Shown: piece by piece, positions 1 to 8,310 of the stretch
How the letters are laid out: each line of letters opens with the position of its first letter
Position numbering within the stretch: the stretch's first letter is position 1
The notes under the pieces: model-generated
The model's input: the letters and a program-made list of their open reading frames with translations, nothing else
Database searches by the model: none
Told to the model about the DNA's origin: nothing
Position numbers and translations under genes: made by a program
Assembly (NCBI RefSeq): GCF_019428685.1
Contig: NZ_CP080095.1
Location: 4,340,001 to 4,404,000, forward strand
DNA length: 64,000 nucleotides
Source: Paraburkholderia edwinii
GTDB taxonomy: Bacteria; Pseudomonadota; Gammaproteobacteria; Burkholderiales; Burkholderiaceae
Reading direction: 5' to 3'

Positions 1-269
1 CCCGCACCGAACTCCGCGACGCTGTTCTGCGCGAGCTCGACGCTGCGCAGAATCGCCTTCGCGCGGTGATAAAGCGCGGCGCCCGCGGGTGTCGGCTCGA
101 CACCGCGCGCATGACGCACGAGCAGCACGGCGCCCAAACGCCGCTCGAGTTCCGCGATGCGTTTGCTCGCTGCCGAGGTCGCCAGATTCTCGCGCTCGGC
201 CGCTTTCGACAGGCTCTTCGACTCGATCGCCGAGACCAGCATCTGCAAGCCCAACAAATCCATTTTCAT
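1..269 (-). CDS. LysR-family transcriptional regulator, N-terminal part (cut by window edge)
   Basis: The reverse strand from ATG at 269 reads MKMDLLGLQMLVSAIESKSL and continues open to base 1 (about 89 residues). It is a typical LysR winged helix-turn-helix: the segment SLSKAAERENLATSAASKRI is the HTH and ELERRLGAVLLVRHARGVEPTPAG the wing. The effector-binding domain lies outside the window. It is on the same strand as, and 129 nt downstream of, the amidohydrolase gene, so it probably regulates the catabolic genes to its right; that is inference. A second in-frame ATG at 263 is also possible. The family call is secure from the HTH alone; the ligand is unknown. Confidence 0.85.
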   Translation of the reverse strand, partial: MKMDLLGLQMLVSAIESKSLSKAAERENLATSAASKRIAELERRLGAVLLVRHARGVEPTPAGAALYHRAKAILRSVELAQNSVAEFGA

Positions 270-398
270 GTGACGCGCTACCGGTCGTGAGGACAGGCGG
301 CAGCGCTCCGCAGGCGCCGCCGCTTTCGCGATGATACGCGCCGCACCTCGGTCAGCCCTTCAGTGACCCACGCGGTGATCACCGCGGCCATCGCGTTT

Positions 399-1292
399 TC
401 AACCGGCAAAGCCGTACAAGCGCGCCGGGTTATCGACAAGAATCGCGCGCCGCAATGCATGGTCGGGCACCGCGCGCGCGAAACGCTCGAGCAGCACTCC
501 ATCGTCGGGCATCTGCGCCGCGTCGAAGTAGTTGACGTGCGGCCAGTCGCTGCCCCATACGACCTGCTGCGGGTTCGCCGCGAGAATCGCATCGAAGAAC
601 GGCGCGACGTCGTCATAGGGCGCGCCTTGCGCGCTGACGCGATCGGCGCCCGAAATCTTCGTCCACGCGACGCCGTCCGCGAGCATCGCGATCAGACGCT
701 GAAAACCCACGTCGGCGGTGCCGTTCGCGATGCTCATGCGGCCCATATGGTCGATCACGAGACCGATCGACAGCGCGCGCAGCAGCGGCTCGAGTTCAGG
801 CAGATCGGGCGCGTGAACCCAGATCTGCGCATGCCAGCCGCGCGCGGCGAGCTTCGGCGCCAGCGCGCGCAATGCGTCGAGCCCCGCGCCATTGCGATAG
901 ACCGCCTGCCCGTCGCGGCGAAACAGATTGAAGCGCGCGGCGCGCACGCCATGCGCAGACAGGCGGTCGAGTTCGGCTTCCGGCGTATCCGCGCCGAGCA
1001 CCGCGACGCCGCGCAAACGCGACGGATAACGCTGCAACGCATCGACGAGCGACGTGTTCTCCATCCCGTAGACGCTGGCCGTCACGAGCACGCCGCGTTC
1101 GAAGCCGAGGCGATCGAGATGCGCGATAAAGCGGTCCGCGGGGTTTTCCGGTGGCGTGTAGCTGCGCTCATCGGCAAGCGGAAAGCGTGCGTAAGGGCCG
1201 AATACGTGTGCGTGGCAATCGCAGGCATGCGGCGGCATCGGAATCGGGGGAGCGGCAGGCGTCGGTAAGGGACCGAGGCAAGGTTTCGTCAT
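399..1292 (-). CDS. COG3618 amidohydrolase-family hydrolase (2-pyrone-4,6-dicarboxylate hydrolase / sugar lactonase type)
   Basis: The protein has 297 residues, with the start chosen at MTKPCLGPLP because similarity to the family begins just after it; an open frame continues upstream without a clear ribosome site. The N-terminal ACDCHAHVFGPYARFPLADE contains the HxH metal/substrate motif of the TIM-barrel amidohydrolase superfamily. DRLGFERGVLV and the late WGSDWPHVN are characteristic of the LigI/lactonase group (COG3618). Members open lactones such as 2-pyrone-4,6-dicarboxylate, fuconolactone or sulfomuconolactone, often without metal. The substrate cannot be set from sequence. Neighbouring genes for a 2-hydroxyacid dehydrogenase, an aldolase and carriers suggest sugar-acid or aromatic-acid breakdown. 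Confidence 0.8.
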   Translation of the reverse strand: MTKPCLGPLPTPAAPPIPMPPHACDCHAHVFGPYARFPLADERSYTPPENPADRFIAHLDRLGFERGVLVTASVYGMENTSLVDALQRYPSRLRGVAVLGADTPEAELDRLSAHGVRAARFNLFRRDGQAVYRNGAGLDALRALAPKLAARGWHAQIWVHAPDLPELEPLLRALSIGLVIDHMGRMSIANGTADVGFQRLIAMLADGVAWTKISGADRVSAQGAPYDDVAPFFDAILAANPQQVVWGSDWPHVNYFDAAQMPDDGVLLERFARAVPDHALRRAILVDNPARLYGFAG

Positions 1293-1571
1293 GGCGATCG
1301 TGTTCGTTGTGGGGGCGGCGCCGTTCCAGAACCGTGTCTCCCCGGCGACGGCGCATGACGCCATGGTACGGCGGCGCAGCACGGCGAGCGTTATCCAGAT
1401 GGAAACGGTGCGTTCACCAAAAGGATCAACACGTGCGCTGGAGGCGGCCAGAATAAAGACATCGCGCTTGCGCTTTTCCCGAACGAGATAGCCGCACGCG
1501 CCGAGCGTGAGAACAATAACGACCGAGGCAGCGGTCGAACCCATTCGAACAATACGGAGACAAAGCGCCCC

Positions 1572-2676
1572 TTGGACATCCTGCTTTCACGCCAGGCCGC
1601 CGCGCATTTCAGCGACGCCATTGCACAGACGCTGCGCGCGGTGCCGCACCGGATCGTCACGCCCGACGACGTTTTGGACGCCGGTGCTGTGCGCGCAGGC
1701 GCCGCGCTCGATGTTGCGTCAGCCGCGCAGATCCGCCCGGTTGCGCCGATCGCCGCACTGATCAGCCGCGATGTGACAGGCCGCTCGACAAAGGCTGTGA
1801 TAACCGCAGAAACGCAGCACTTCTACGACGCGTTACTCGCCTCCAGGCATCTGCGCTGGATACACACACTCGGCGGGTATCGACCGGCCCATCTTTCCCG
1901 CATTGCTGCGACGCGGCGTCAGAATCACCACGTCTGCTGGCGCAAACGCGCGCCCGGTCGCACACTCGGCGCTTGCCGGCCTGCTGTCGCTCGCGCGGCG
2001 TCTACCGCAACTGCGGGCCGCGCAACGCGAGCACGCCTGGAAGCCGCTACTCGACGACGCCACGCCGCGCGATCTCGCGGGCCAGAATGCGCTGATCGTC
2101 GGCTACGGCGCGATCGGACAGCGGCTCGCGAAGCTGCTTGACGCACTCGAAATGAACGTGACCGTGGTACGTCGCGAAACCAGTGGGTACAGGAGTGGCT
2201 GCTTGAGCGAAACCCGCAGCATCGCGCGCGCCATCGCACTTTCAGAAATCGACACCGCACTTCCCCATACCGACTGGCTGATCCTTGCCTGCCCGCTGTC
2301 GCCTTTGACCGCACGGCTCATCGATGCAGGTCGCCTGCGGCTGCTGCGGCCGGGCGCGCATCTGATCAATGTCGCCCGCGGCGAAGTGGTCGTCGAAACG
2401 CATCTGATCGCCGCGCTGCGCGAAGGCGTGCTTGCAGGCGCGTATCTCGACGTGTTCGAACACGAACCACTCGATACGTCGTCGCCGCTGTGGGATCTGC
2501 CGAACGTGCTCGTCACACCTCATACGGCGGGACACGCGGACAGCCATTACGCGGCGGTCGGGCGCATCTGGCTCGATAACCTCGCGCGCTTTATCCGCGG
2601 CGAACCGCTAGTCAACGAAGCGCAATCGCATGAGGCGCCTATAACGGAGACCACGCAACATGAGCATCAGCATTGA
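1572..2676 (+). pseudogene. D-2-hydroxyacid dehydrogenase, interrupted by a frameshift near base 1875
   Basis: Two reading frames together encode one NAD-dependent D-2-hydroxyacid dehydrogenase. Frame 1 starts at TTG 1572 (GGAGA about 12 nt upstream) and encodes the N-terminal domain to LRWIHTLGG. Frame 2 continues from about 1876 with IDRPIFPALLRRGVRITTSA and runs to the TGA at 2674-2676. The family consensus across the junction is LGAGID; the DNA reads ctcggcgggtatcgac, as if two bases (cg) were lost. The second part keeps the nucleotide fold GYGAIGQRL and the catalytic Arg (NVARGEVV), Glu (DVFEHEPL) and His (VTPHTAGH). It is either a recent pseudogene or a sequencing error. The end overlaps the following MFS gene by 17 nt, which suggests an operon. 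Confidence 0.85.
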
Positions 2677-4021
2677 AGCCTCCCGGCCCTCTTCGTCGGA
2701 CGCTGCCGTCGCGCCCGCCGACGCACAGCGCGAGCGCGCGATCTATCGCAAGATCGCGTGGCGGATTCTGCCGCTGCTCGTGTTCTGCTACATCCTGAAC
2801 TATCTCGACCGCATCAATATCGGCATCGCGCAGCTACAGTTCAAAACGGATCTCGGCTTTAGCGATGCCGCCTATGGGCTCGGCGCCGGTCTGCTTTTCG
2901 TCGGCTATGTTCTGTTCGAAATCCCAAGCAATCTGATGCTCGATCGCATCGGCGTCCGCAAGACGTTTCTGCGCATCATGGTCGCGTGGGGCGTGCTCTC
3001 GACGATGACGATGTTCGTGCGCACGCCGATGCAGTTCTACATCGTGCGCTTTCTGATCGGCGTCGCCGAGGCGGGCTTTACGCCGGGCATCTTTCTGTAC
3101 CTGAGCTACTGGTTTCCCGCGCGGCGCCGTGCGCGCATGACGTCGATTTTCTATCTGAGCATTCCGATCGCGGCAATCGTCGGCACGCCGCTGTCGGGCT
3201 GGATCATGCACGCGTTCGGCGGCGGCTTCGGCCTGCGCGGCTGGCAATGGCTCTTTATGCTCGAAGGGCTGCCGTCGGTGCTGTTCGGCGTGATCGCCTA
3301 TTTCGCGCTCAGCGACCGGCCGCAGCAGGCCGCATGGCTCGATGCGAGCGAACAGGCCTTCGTGCTCGCGCAACTGAAGGCCGACGATGCGCGGAAGCAG
3401 AAGCCGCGCCGCATCGCACACAGCGCGTTGCGCGCCATTCTCGGCGACCCGCGCGTGTTCTGCGCGGGCTTCACGTTTGCGTGCAGCTTTTCGCTCGGCA
3501 ATACGCTCGCCTTCTGGGCGCCGGTCGTGATCCGCAACTCGGGCATTGCGCAGGTCGCGAACGTCGGCGTGCTCGCCGCGATTCCGGCGCTCGTCGGGAT
3601 CATCGTGATGCTGGCTGTCGGTCGCCATTCGGACCGTACGCTCGAGCGCCGCTGGCATGCGGCCCTCGCGCTATTCGCGGCAGCAGGCGCGCTTGCGCTG
3701 CTGCCGCATTTCCGCAGCGATACGGTGATCGCACTTGTGCTGCTCGCGATCGCATCGGCGGGGCACTACTCGTGCCTTGCGGTGTTCTGGTCGATTCCGC
3801 CCACTTATCTTCCACGCGAAACCGCCGCGGCCGGCATCGCGCTCGTCAACGTGATCGGTTCGCTCGGCGGCGCGCTGAGCACCGCGGCACTCGGCTGGAT
3901 GAGCAAGGGCTCGGAAGGCTTCGGTATCGGGCTCGTTGTACTCGGAGCGGTGATCGCGTGCGGCGCGGCCGTGCTGCTCGTCGCATTTCCGGCGCGCATC
4001 CTGCGTTCGGGCGCGGCGTGA
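2660..4021 (+). CDS. MFS transporter, anion:cation symporter (ACS) type
   Basis: This 453-residue inner-membrane carrier has twelve predicted helices. After a 30-residue cytoplasmic tail, helix 1 reads ILPLLVFCYILNYLDRINIG; the YLDRxNIG motif is the hallmark of the ACS family, which imports organic anions such as tartrate, hexuronates and phthalate with protons. DRIGVRKTFL matches the loop 2-3 MFS signature and WFPARRRARMTSIFYL the loop 4-5 region. GGAGA at 2646-2650 serves as its ribosome site, inside the end of the dehydrogenase gene, so the two are probably co-transcribed. Its cargo is likely the acid handled by the neighbouring dehydrogenase, aldolase and amidohydrolase (inference). Confidence 0.9.
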   Translation: MSISIEASRPSSSDAAVAPADAQRERAIYRKIAWRILPLLVFCYILNYLDRINIGIAQLQFKTDLGFSDAAYGLGAGLLFVGYVLFEIPSNLMLDRIGVRKTFLRIMVAWGVLSTMTMFVRTPMQFYIVRFLIGVAEAGFTPGIFLYLSYWFPARRRARMTSIFYLSIPIAAIVGTPLSGWIMHAFGGGFGLRGWQWLFMLEGLPSVLFGVIAYFALSDRPQQAAWLDASEQAFVLAQLKADDARKQKPRRIAHSALRAILGDPRVFCAGFTFACSFSLGNTLAFWAPVVIRNSGIAQVANVGVLAAIPALVGIIVMLAVGRHSDRTLERRWHAALALFAAAGALALLPHFRSDTVIALVLLAIASAGHYSCLAVFWSIPPTYLPRETAAAGIALVNVIGSLGGALSTAALGWMSKGSEGFGIGLVVLGAVIACGAAVLLVAFPARILRSGAA

Positions 4022-4085
4022 AGTCGCTGCATGAAGTCGCTACATGACGTCGCTGCATGAGGTCGCTACATGAGGTCGCTACATG
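4021..4085 (+). repeat. Five tandem copies of a 13-bp unit between two MFS genes
   Basis: Exactly five contiguous 13-bp units of the form ARGTCGCTRCATG (third copy acgtcgctgcatg) run from the last base of the upstream stop codon to 4085. Each copy carries ATG, and TGA occurs at the junctions. The array occupies most of the spacer between the two transporter genes and ends 56 nt before the AAAAGGAGA ribosome site of the next gene. The function is unknown; it may be a replication-slippage product. Confidence 0.9.
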
Positions 4086-4156
4086 AAGCGACGCGAAGCG
4101 AGCCAAACCAGCACGGCATGACGCATAGAGACACATCCAATAAAAGGAGACGACAC

Positions 4157-5503
4157 ATGCACGATCCCTCCGCTACCGCAACGACTACCGCGACGGCCGC
4201 GGCCGCCGGCAACCTCGACAGCGCCGAGGATCGCGCCGCGCGCCGGCGCACGGCGGTCAAGTCGATCGTCGGCGGCTCGATCGGCAATCTGATCGAGTGG
4301 TACGACTTTCACGTCTACACGACCTTTTCGATTTACTTTGCCGCATCGTTCTTCCCGCGCGAGAACCGCACGATCCAGTTGTTGAGCGCGGCCGCGATTT
4401 TCGCGCTCGGTTTCCTGTTACGCCCGGTCGGCAGCTGGATGATTGGCCTCTACGCGGATCGCCACGGGCGCCGCGCGGGACTCACGCTATCGGTTGCATT
4501 GATGTGCGCGGGGTCGCTGGCAATCGGCCTGTGCCCCACGTATCCGCAGATCGGCTTTGCCGCGCCCGTCGTGCTGCTGCTTGCGCGCCTCGTGCAAGGC
4601 TTCTCGCTCGGCGGCGAATACGGCGCGAGTTCGGTGTATCTGAGCGAAATCGCAAAGCCTGGCCACCGCGGCTTCTACAGCAGCTTCCACTACGTGACGC
4701 TGATCCTCGGCCAGTTGCTCGCGACGATGGTGCAGGTCGTGCTGCAAGGCCTCATCTTCTCGCATGCGCAGCTCGTCGCATGGGGTTGGCGCGTGCCGTT
4801 CCTGACCGGCGCGGCACTTGCGCTCGTCGCGTGGTGGGTACGCCGCAATATCGACGAAACGCCCGACTTTCGTGCGCTGTCCGAAAAGGCCAAACGCGGC
4901 CTGCATCTCGCAGAGCTGCGCAAGCACTGGCGGCCCGTGCTGCTCGTGTTCGGCCTCACGACCGGCGGCACGCTCGCGTTTTTCACCTACACGGTCTACA
5001 TGCACAACTATCTGGTCAATACGGTCGGCTTGAGCGCGCAACAAAGCGCGTGGGTGTCGCTGTCCACGCTGGCGCTCTTTATGGTCGTGCAGCCGCTGTT
5101 CGGCGCGCTGTCCGATCGCATCGGCCGGCGCCCGCTGTTGCTGTGGTTCAGCATTGCCGGCACGTTCGGCACCTATCCGCTGATGACGGCGCTCGCGCAT
5201 ACGCGCAATGAAACCACCGCGTTCTTTCTGCTCGCCTTCGCGCTGATGATCGTGTCGGGCTACTCGTCGGTGTGCTCGGTCGTGAAGGCAGAGATCTTTC
5301 CCGCGCGGCTGCGCGCGCTCGGCGTCGGCGTGCCGTATTCGGTTGCGACTGCCATCTTCGGCGGCACCGCCGGTTATGCGGGGCTCTGGTTCAAGAGCAT
5401 CGGGCACGAAAGCGGGTTCTATCTGTATGCGTCGGCCTGCATCGCCTGCACGCTGATCGCGACATTGAACCTGCGCAAGAGCGACGTGCAGATGCAGCCA
5501 TGA
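4157..5503 (+). CDS. MFS transporter, metabolite:H+ symporter (MHS/KgtP-like) type
   Basis: The start is fixed by AAAAGGAGA at 4142-4150, six nt before ATG 4157, giving 448 residues. The sequence GGSIGNLIEWYDFHVYTTF is the characteristic first helix of the MHS family (alpha-ketoglutarate, citrate, proline and shikimate permeases), and GLYADRHGRRAG and FSLGGEYGAS are further family signatures. It should act in the inner membrane as a proton-driven importer of a carboxylic acid. It lies in the same direction as the ACS carrier and the class II aldolase, so the island carries two different uptake systems. The tandem repeat immediately upstream may contribute to its leader. Confidence 0.88.
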   Translation: MHDPSATATTTATAAAAGNLDSAEDRAARRRTAVKSIVGGSIGNLIEWYDFHVYTTFSIYFAASFFPRENRTIQLLSAAAIFALGFLLRPVGSWMIGLYADRHGRRAGLTLSVALMCAGSLAIGLCPTYPQIGFAAPVVLLLARLVQGFSLGGEYGASSVYLSEIAKPGHRGFYSSFHYVTLILGQLLATMVQVVLQGLIFSHAQLVAWGWRVPFLTGAALALVAWWVRRNIDETPDFRALSEKAKRGLHLAELRKHWRPVLLVFGLTTGGTLAFFTYTVYMHNYLVNTVGLSAQQSAWVSLSTLALFMVVQPLFGALSDRIGRRPLLLWFSIAGTFGTYPLMTALAHTRNETTAFFLLAFALMIVSGYSSVCSVVKAEIFPARLRALGVGVPYSVATAIFGGTAGYAGLWFKSIGHESGFYLYASACIACTLIATLNLRKSDVQMQP

Positions 5504-5588
5504 ACGCCGCTTTATGTCGACATTCTTTCCACTCATCGCGGGCGATGCGCCCGCTGGTTTCGCTGTACCGATCAGCAGGAGTCTCTTT

Positions 5589-6377
5589 ATGACGAAGCAA
5601 CCGGAATTTTCGATCCCGTCGATGCGCGAGCAGTGCTCAGAAACCGAGTGGCAGGCGCGCGTCGATCTCGCCGCCTGCTACCGGCTTGTCGAGCTGTACG
5701 GCATGTCGGACATGGTCGCCAACCACATCTCCGCGCGCGTGCCGGGCGAAGACGACGCGTTTCTGATCAACGCATACGGCATGCTCTACGAAGAGATCAC
5801 CGCGTCGAGTCTGATCAAGATCGACCATGAAGGCAACATCATCAGCAAGCCCGCATTCGTCGGCGCCGACTACGGCATCAACCGCGCGGGATATGTGATT
5901 CATGGCGCGATTCACGAAGCGAAGCCCGACATCAACTGCGTGATTCATACGCATAGCTGGCCGGGCATGGCCGTTTCGTCGCTGAAATGCGGGCTGCTGC
6001 CGCTTACGCAAACGTCGATGCGTTTCTACAAGATCGGCTATCACGACTACTTTGGCGTCGTGCTCGATACATCCGAGCGCGAGTCGCTCGTGCGCGATCT
6101 CGGCGACAACAATGCGCTGATTCTGCGCAATCACGGGCTACTGACGGTGGGCAAGACGATTCCCGAGGCGTTCAATGCCATGCACCGGCTCGAGCTGTCG
6201 TGCAGGTCGCAGCTTGCGGCAATGGCCTGCAATGTCGAGTTGAATCCGGTGCCGAAAAAGGTGCTCGAGGAAACGTACCTGAACTATCAGCCGCAGACGC
6301 GCCGTCCGTATGGCTTGATGGAGTGGCCGGCGCTGCTGCGCAAGCTCGACCGGATCGATGCTTCGTATCGCGACTGA
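5589..6377 (+). CDS. Class II aldolase/adducin-family protein
   Basis: AGGAG at 5577-5581 sets the start at MTKQPEFSIP (262 residues), rather than an upstream in-frame ATG at 5514. The domain is a zinc-dependent class II aldolase/adducin fold: HTHSWPGMA holds two of the three expected metal histidines and ILRNHGLLTVG the third. Related enzymes cleave L-fuculose-1-phosphate or L-ribulose-5-phosphate, or decarboxylate short keto-acids; many, like this one, belong to a branch of unknown substrate that is common beside dehydrogenases and carriers. A GC-rich inverted repeat (GCGGGC/GCCCGC) lies at about 5538-5554 in the spacer upstream. The gene converges on the RidA gene. Confidence 0.82.
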   Translation: MTKQPEFSIPSMREQCSETEWQARVDLAACYRLVELYGMSDMVANHISARVPGEDDAFLINAYGMLYEEITASSLIKIDHEGNIISKPAFVGADYGINRAGYVIHGAIHEAKPDINCVIHTHSWPGMAVSSLKCGLLPLTQTSMRFYKIGYHDYFGVVLDTSERESLVRDLGDNNALILRNHGLLTVGKTIPEAFNAMHRLELSCRSQLAAMACNVELNPVPKKVLEETYLNYQPQTRRPYGLMEWPALLRKLDRIDASYRD

Positions 6378-6390
6378 CCGGCAGACGCAG

Positions 6391-6783
6391 TCAGTACGCG
6401 GCAACGCAATCGATCTCGATGTCGAAGTGTCCGGGCCACGCCGGCACGTTGATAAAAATCCGTGCCGGCGGATTCGGCCCGAAGAAACGCGCGTAGATCT
6501 CGTTGACTGCCGCGAACTTGTCGACCGACGTGCAATAGACATTGCATTTCAGCACCTGATCGAGCGACGAACCCGCAGCCTCGACGCATCGCTTCAGCTG
6601 GTTCAGCACAAGCTCGGTTTGCCGTTCGATCGGGGCGTCGACGATCTCGCCGGTTTCCGGGTCGAACGGCGGAAAGCCGGATACATAGACGGTGCCGTTG
6701 TGGCGCGTGACGGCCGAAGTCGGCGCTTTCCAGCGCTCGAGCCATGTCGAAAGCGGTTCGACGCGAATGGTTTCGCGAGCCAT
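6391..6783 (-). CDS. RidA/YjgF-family enamine deaminase
   Basis: The 130-residue protein matches the RidA family in length and motifs: YVSGFPPFDPETG at the start of the core, then CNVYCTSVDKFAAVNEIYARFF and PPARIFINVPAW with the conserved Arg, and a late Glu in DIEIDCVA. RidA proteins hydrolyse reactive imines or enamines released by PLP enzymes; catabolic paralogs like this one often act on pathway-specific imines. A GGAG lies nine nt before the ATG. It probably forms an operon with the PEP-mutase-family gene upstream on the same strand, which is 69 nt away. Confidence 0.85.
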   Translation of the reverse strand: MARETIRVEPLSTWLERWKAPTSAVTRHNGTVYVSGFPPFDPETGEIVDAPIERQTELVLNQLKRCVEAAGSSLDQVLKCNVYCTSVDKFAAVNEIYARFFGPNPPARIFINVPAWPGHFDIEIDCVAAY

Positions 6784-6852
6784 GTATGAAGCTCCGTTAG
6801 CGCGTTTGCGTGACGCGCTCGTGTGACGCGTTTGCGTAACGCGTGTGTGTAA

Positions 6853-7677
6853 TCAGGCGCCGGGTTTGAACAATCCGTTGATGTCGCCAGCACTCGGTGC
6901 ATCGGGAAAGCCCTCGAAGCGCCCAACGGCCAGCCCCTGCGCCGCGCGCATCAAACCACCCCATGCGGCGCGCGCCAAGCCGCCGCCGACGCTGATGCGC
7001 CGCACGCCGAGCGCTTCGACATCGCGCAACGTCAGCTCCGAATTTCCGCCGATCAGCAGATTCACCGGCTTAGGCGCGACGGCGGCGACCACGGCCTCGA
7101 TCTGCTCGCGCGTGTGAATGCCCGGTGCGTACAGGCAATCGGCGCCGGCTGCCGCATAGGCCTTGAGGCGCGCAAGCGTATCGTCGAGATCGGGCACGCC
7201 AGCAAAGAAATTTTCAGCGCGCGCGACAAGCAGCGTATCGCCGCCGGTTTTGTCGATCGCGCGGCGTGCCGCGCCAAGCCGCTTTACCGCTACGTCGATC
7301 GGAAAAAGCGGCGCATCGGCGCGCCCAGTCGCGTCTTCAATCGAGAGCCCCGCAACGCCCGCTTCAACCGCAAGCGCAACGCTTTGCGCGACACCTTCAG
7401 CGTCGCTGCCAAAGCCGTTTTCGAAATCCGCGTTGATCGGCAAATCGGTCGCTTCGACCATCTCGCGCAAATGCGCAAGGATTGCGTCGCGCGGCAGGTT
7501 ATTGTCCTGGCGTCCGCTCGACCATGCGAAGCCCGCGCTCGTCGTGGCAAGCGCCTTGAAGCCGAGCGACTGCAAGTAGCGTGCACTGCCGGCGTCCCAG
7601 GGATTCGGCAGAATAAAGCAGCCTGATGTGTGCAACGCGCGGAAAGCAGCGCGCTTTTCTGCGGTGGTGCGTGACAT
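6853..7677 (-). CDS. Isocitrate lyase/PEP phosphonomutase-family protein
   Basis: This 274-residue single-domain TIM barrel belongs to the PEP mutase/isocitrate lyase superfamily (COG2513). The recognisable pieces are FILPNPWDAGSARYLQSLGF at the N terminus, the metal region NADFENGFG (where phosphonomutases have DxDTGYG), LSIEDATG and VARAENF. The catalytic cysteine loop of true isocitrate lyases is absent. Family members cleave or form C-C or P-C bonds in 2-hydroxy- or 2-oxo-dicarboxylates; this branch has no settled reaction. AAGGAGA sits six nt upstream of the ATG. It is co-directional with ogt and ridA. Confidence 0.8.
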   Translation of the reverse strand: MSRTTAEKRAAFRALHTSGCFILPNPWDAGSARYLQSLGFKALATTSAGFAWSSGRQDNNLPRDAILAHLREMVEATDLPINADFENGFGSDAEGVAQSVALAVEAGVAGLSIEDATGRADAPLFPIDVAVKRLGAARRAIDKTGGDTLLVARAENFFAGVPDLDDTLARLKAYAAAGADCLYAPGIHTREQIEAVVAAVAPKPVNLLIGGNSELTLRDVEALGVRRISVGGGLARAAWGGLMRAAQGLAVGRFEGFPDAPSAGDINGLFKPGA

Positions 7678-7717
7678 CGCATGTCTCCTTGAGTAGGAAT
7701 CGCAACCGCAACTGCGC

Positions 7718-8218
7718 TTAAATCAGCAACGGCTGCACCGCGCCCGATTCGAGCGCAATCAATGTGGCTTTGGTTTGTATGCCGCCGGCAAAGCCGGTCA
7801 GATCGCCGGACGCGCCGATCACACGATGGCACGGCGCGATAATAGAAATCGGATTGCGCCCGTTCGCCGCGCCGACCGCGCGCGTCGCATTCACATCGCC
7901 AATCTGCACCGCAATGTCGCGGTAGCTGCGCGTCTCGCCAAACGGAATGGTCAGCAATGCGTTCCACACTTTCTTCTGGAATTCAGTGCCGATGAATTCG
8001 GTGGCCACCTCGAAACGCGTGCGCGTGCCGGCGAAGTATTCGGCCAGCTGGCGTGCGGTTTCGACCAGCACCGGATCATCGTCCGCCTCGTGCATCTCGC
8101 CGAGCTTGACGCGTCCAGGCCGATCGTTTTCCCACAGAATCGCGACAAGGCTTGCGCCGCGCGCAACAAGTTTCAGCTTGCCGACCGGCGACGCAACAAT
8201 CTTGTACACATACGACAT
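7718..8218 (-). CDS. ogt: Methylated-DNA--[protein]-cysteine S-methyltransferase
   Basis: The suicide DNA-repair protein removes alkyl groups from O6-methylguanine. The acceptor motif IIAPCHRVIG is present with Cys130, preceded by the DNA-binding stretch TRAVGAANGRNP and the domain core FQKKVWNALLTIPFGETRSY. AAGGAG six nt upstream fixes ATG 8218, giving 166 residues, close to the usual Ogt length and shorter than Ada. An upstream in-frame start at 8308 has no ribosome site and would add an unrelated tail. It lies just upstream of the PEP-mutase-family gene and may share its transcript, though no functional link is apparent. Confidence 0.93.
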   Translation of the reverse strand: MSYVYKIVASPVGKLKLVARGASLVAILWENDRPGRVKLGEMHEADDDPVLVETARQLAEYFAGTRTRFEVATEFIGTEFQKKVWNALLTIPFGETRSYRDIAVQIGDVNATRAVGAANGRNPISIIAPCHRVIGASGDLTGFAGGIQTKATLIALESGAVQPLLI

Positions 8219-8310
8219 GGCCTGCTCCTTTGCCGCGGACCGTGCGGTGTTTCCGCCGCCGGCCCGCTCAACACCGAAAACAGCAGCATAAGCGCAATCT
8301 TGCGACAACG

